A DNA stretch of 64,000 nucleotides from CAJXVY01 sp965657575. Lineage in GTDB: Bacteria > Actinomycetota > Actinomycetes > Actinomycetales > Microbacteriaceae. Positions 61,724 to 64,000 of the stretch are shown here, piece by piece. Numbering within the stretch: the first letter of the stretch is position 1; the number at the start of each line of letters is the position of its first letter. The position numbers were made by a program, and so were the translations under genes. The stretch is from positions 62,001 to 126,000 of the forward strand of contig CBFHOK010000001.1 in the NCBI GenBank assembly GCA_965657575.1. Direction: 5' to 3'. The notes beneath the pieces are model-generated. The model was not told the DNA's origin, did no database searches, and saw only the letters and a list, made by a program, of their open reading frames with translations.

Positions 61724-62935
61724 ATGCCCGGGGCTTTGCCAGTGGGGCTTGCATGGAATGGACAGTTTCCTAGCTTCAATGACTTTCAAGAATCTAAGTC
61801 ATGGCATGCCTACGTTCACATTCCTTTTTGCGAAGTGAGATGCGGGTATTGCGATTTCAATACCTACACCTCCGATGAGGTTCAGGGCGTAAAGAGATCT
61901 GAGTTTGAGCACTCGCTGTCAACAGAAATAAACACCGCAAGCACTTATCTTCAACAGGCGAAGGTCGAATCAAAGCCATTTTCAACAGTGTTTTTCGGTG
62001 GTGGTACACCAAGCCTTTTTAGAGTGGATCAAATAGAACGTGTCATCAAGGAGCTCAGTAAGAGTTTCGGGATTGTGCCAAACGCCGAGATAACTATGGA
62101 GCTCAACCCTGACACAGTTGACCAACAGTATTTGAATTCAGTTGCCGACCTTGGAATTACAAGAGTAAGCATTGGGGCGCAAAGCTTTGACCCAGAGGTG
62201 CTGGCGGTCTTAGATAGAACACATAATCCTGAGAACGTTGAAGCGGCTGTTAGCTTCGCAAGAAACGCAGGTTTGCAGGTCTCAATCGATTTGATTTATG
62301 GCGCACCCGGCGAATCGCTTGCAAGCTGGGAAGATTCGCTGGACAAGGCTCTATCGATGAACCCGGATCATTTGAGCGCCTACGCTCTGATTGTTGAGGC
62401 AGGAACTAAGTTGGCAAGGCAAATTTCAAAGGGTGTCTATTCTGAACCGGATGATGACCTGATGGCTGATAAGTATCAACTTTTGGATGAAATGACGTCC
62501 AAGAGGGGGCTCAATTGGTACGAGCTTTCCAATTTCAGCTCTGGCAAGAGCACTCAGTCCCAACACAACTTGGCCTACTGGAAATCCAACTATTGGTACG
62601 GGTTTGGTCCTGGAGCGCATTCATTTATAGGGGACATGAGGTTTTGGAACAGAAAGCACCCCTCTGCCTACGCTGACTCTTTGAGTGAGAATCTGCCAAT
62701 ACAGGCCTATGAAAAGATTGAAAAGAATCAACACTTTCAAGAGCGACTGCTGTTAGAGATAAGGCTGGCAGAGGGGGTGCACGTTGAGCTGCTAAACCAA
62801 ATTGGCGTCAGTCGGGAACTTATTAGTGAACAGCTTGAATATGGGTATCTGCAAGTAATTCATGACCGGTATGTGTTGACCCTGAAGGGTAGGCAGATGG
62901 CCGATCGAGTGGTGTTAAATCTTCTAAATGATTGA
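61724..62935 (+). CDS. hemW: Radical SAM heme chaperone HemW
   Basis: HemW is a radical SAM protein that inserts heme into target proteins; it was long annotated as oxygen-independent coproporphyrinogen oxidase. The 403-residue product has the cluster motif CEVRCGYCDF (about residues 37-46), GGGTPSLF, ELNPDTVD and GAQSFDPEVLAVLDR. The C-terminal HemN-type domain is present. The extra cysteine and N-terminal residues of true HemN are absent. It follows lepA by two bases. Confidence 0.92.
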   Translation: MPGALPVGLAWNGQFPSFNDFQESKSWHAYVHIPFCEVRCGYCDFNTYTSDEVQGVKRSEFEHSLSTEINTASTYLQQAKVESKPFSTVFFGGGTPSLFRVDQIERVIKELSKSFGIVPNAEITMELNPDTVDQQYLNSVADLGITRVSIGAQSFDPEVLAVLDRTHNPENVEAAVSFARNAGLQVSIDLIYGAPGESLASWEDSLDKALSMNPDHLSAYALIVEAGTKLARQISKGVYSEPDDDLMADKYQLLDEMTSKRGLNWYELSNFSSGKSTQSQHNLAYWKSNYWYGFGPGAHSFIGDMRFWNRKHPSAYADSLSENLPIQAYEKIEKNQHFQERLLLEIRLAEGVHVELLNQIGVSRELISEQLEYGYLQVIHDRYVLTLKGRQMADRVVLNLLND

Positions 62936-62950
62936 AGAGTTGATTACAAT
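62922..62950 (+). promoter_or_regulatory. hrcA promoter
   Basis: TTCTAA (62922-62927), a 17-base spacer and TACAAT (62945-62950) overlap the end of hemW. The predicted transcription start, near 62957, is inside the CIRCE element. Confidence 0.55.
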
Positions 62951-62976
62951 TGGCACTCAAGATTGGAGAGTGCTAG
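62950..62976. promoter_or_regulatory. CIRCE element (HrcA operator)
   Basis: TTGGCACTC-N9-GAGTGCTAG is the classical CIRCE inverted repeat (consensus TTAGCACTC-N9-GAGTGCTAA), differing only at the third base of the left arm and the last base of the right arm. It ends three bases before the hrcA ATG and contains its GGAGAG ribosome site, so HrcA can block both transcription and possibly translation of its own gene. Confidence 0.93.
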
Positions 62977-62979
62977 CGA

Positions 62980-63996
62980 ATGATTCCTGAGAGATCGCTT
63001 GAGGTTTTGCGGGCAATTGTCGAAGACTACGTCCAAACAAACCAGCCGGTTGGGTCAAAGTCTCTTCTTGACAGGCACCCGCTTGGTGTAAGTGCCGCGA
63101 CGATTAGAAATGACATGGCTTTATTAGAGGAAGAGGAGCTAATTGTTGCCCCTCACACCTCAAGTGGCAGGATTCCAACTGATAAGGGTTACAGATTGTT
63201 TGTTGAGCAAATCAGAAACCTGAGCTCAATCAGCAAACCTGAGAAAAAAGCCATCGAATCATTCTTGGAAGAACAGCTCAGTATCGAAGACCTATTGCAG
63301 CAGAGCGCTCGAACCCTAAGCCAGCTAACAAATTCATTAGCGTTGATTTCCTATCCATCTTTTGGAGGGAGTTACATTCGCCATATCGAACTGATTCCCA
63401 TAAACGAAACCAGGGTTTTGGTGATGATGATCTCGAGCTCCGGACAAATCCAGCAAGAGGTCTCAGCTTTAGAGCAGGAAATTAGCGAAGAGCTTTTGCA
63501 GGATGTTCGTGGACGACTCAATGGACAACTATCTGGTCAACCGCTGAGCGAGGTCAGTGGTCGGGGAGAAGACATGCTTCAGGATTTGAGCGAGGCGGCA
63601 AAAAAGCAAACCAAGCCGATTATCCAGACTTTGCAATCTCTGGTTGACGAAAACCGCCAAGAAAAAGTTGCCGTTAGCGGTGCTGCAAATTTGGTTCGAT
63701 CCGAGGCTGATTTTGAGGGCTTCGCTCCATTGCTGGAAATGATGGAGGAGCAGGTAGTGCTGATGAAGCTGCTGAGGGAAATAGAACTGGAACGTGATGG
63801 TTTAGGGGTGTCGATTGGGTCAGAAAACACCCAGCAGGGACTCACCGGAGCAAGTGTTTTGATAGGTGAGTATGGTGAGGGGCAGAACGCAGCAAGAGTT
63901 GGTATTCTCGGTCCAACTCGAATGAACTATCGAGGGAACATTGCTTCTCTGCGAGCTGTTGCAAGATATCTGAGTAAGTCAGTGAACGGAAATTAA
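62980..63996 (+). CDS. hrcA: Heat-inducible transcription repressor HrcA
   Basis: HrcA represses chaperone genes through CIRCE and needs GroEL for activity. The 338-residue product has the N-terminal winged helix with QPVGSKSLLDRHPLGVSAAT and SSGRIPTDKGYRLFVEQ. The central insert and GAF-like C-terminal domain end with VGILGPTRMNYRGNIASLRAV, all family hallmarks. Autoregulation is shown by the CIRCE element. dnaJ usually follows; the last four bases of the window (TTGA) could begin it, but this cannot be confirmed. Confidence 0.96.
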   Translation: MIPERSLEVLRAIVEDYVQTNQPVGSKSLLDRHPLGVSAATIRNDMALLEEEELIVAPHTSSGRIPTDKGYRLFVEQIRNLSSISKPEKKAIESFLEEQLSIEDLLQQSARTLSQLTNSLALISYPSFGGSYIRHIELIPINETRVLVMMISSSGQIQQEVSALEQEISEELLQDVRGRLNGQLSGQPLSEVSGRGEDMLQDLSEAAKKQTKPIIQTLQSLVDENRQEKVAVSGAANLVRSEADFEGFAPLLEMMEEQVVLMKLLREIELERDGLGVSIGSENTQQGLTGASVLIGEYGEGQNAARVGILGPTRMNYRGNIASLRAVARYLSKSVNGN

Positions 63997-64000
63997 TTGA

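Noticed and set aside
1..64000. CRISPR arrays, insertion sequences, prophage genes, toxin-antitoxin pairs
   Set aside because: No regularly spaced repeats, transposase motifs, integrases or paired small toxin/antitoxin genes were recognised on either strand.

Overview
The window looks like a chromosomal segment of a small-genome actinobacterium, most likely a low-to-medium-GC planktonic member of Microbacteriaceae (Rhodoluna/Aquiluna-like). This is inferred from gene order, protein character and very tight packing, not from a database search. The gene order rpiB - nei - tRNA - tig - clpP1 - clpP2 - clpX - (valS) - folC - DUF4233 - ndk - rne - rplU - rpmA - obgE - proB - proA - nadD - rsfS ... 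comEA - comEC - holA - rpsT - lepA - hemW - hrcA is the backbone I know from Mycobacterium tuberculosis and other Actinobacteria. No insertion sequence, phage gene or CRISPR array was seen, and no gene-free stretch exceeds 300 bases.

Layout. 0-4.1 kb: the 3' part of a Mrp-type Na+/H+ antiporter operon (fused MrpA/B end, C, D, E, F, G). 4.1-9.3 kb, minus strand: a CBS-domain membrane protein, bifunctional PutA and a small cysteine protein behind a palindromic operator. 9.3-15.2 kb: thioredoxin, an EamA transporter, MsrA, an accessory SSB, EttA, a TesB thioesterase and an unknown protein. 15.2-19.0 kb, minus strand: a gapless pepN-mscS-glbO operon. 19.1-22.3 kb: a CPA2 antiporter, a DUF1648 protein, RpiB, Nei and tRNA-Gly. 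22.4-26.4 kb: tRNA-Pro, trigger factor and the ClpP1P2/ClpX protease, with a ClgR box before clpP1. 26.4-34.9 kb: ValS, IleS, FolC, DUF4233, Ndk and a VKOR protein. 35-43.1 kb: RNase E, L21/L27, Obg, ProB/ProA, a 58-residue membrane protein, NadD, an unknown charged membrane protein, RsfS and tRNA-Ala. 43.3-53.2 kb is the most accessory part: VOC protein, ring-cleaving dioxygenase plus esterase (Mhq-like), a Bax-inhibitor-like protein, an SOS-box-controlled DUF6504-dnaE2 unit next to an SRAP protein, DedA, and a divergent pabC-like/pabB pair. 53.2-64 kb: LeuS, ComEA/ComEC, HolA, S20, LepA, HemW and HrcA with a CIRCE element.

How the genes work together. Most of the window is translation, protein quality control and central metabolism. 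Three stress regulons are readable from DNA sites: ClgR (clpP1P2), LexA/SOS (DUF6504-dnaE2) and HrcA/CIRCE (hrcA). Redox and electrophile defence (trxA, msrA, VKOR, Mhq-like cassette), envelope and ion homeostasis (Mrp, CPA2, MscS, DedA) and DNA repair or uptake (Nei, SRAP, DnaE2, ComEA/EC) make up the rest. Operons are extremely tight: ATGA or TTGA overlaps are frequent, five convergent pairs overlap at their stop codons, and many first genes have a TAnnnT -10 box 5-7 bases before the start codon, which implies leaderless transcripts.
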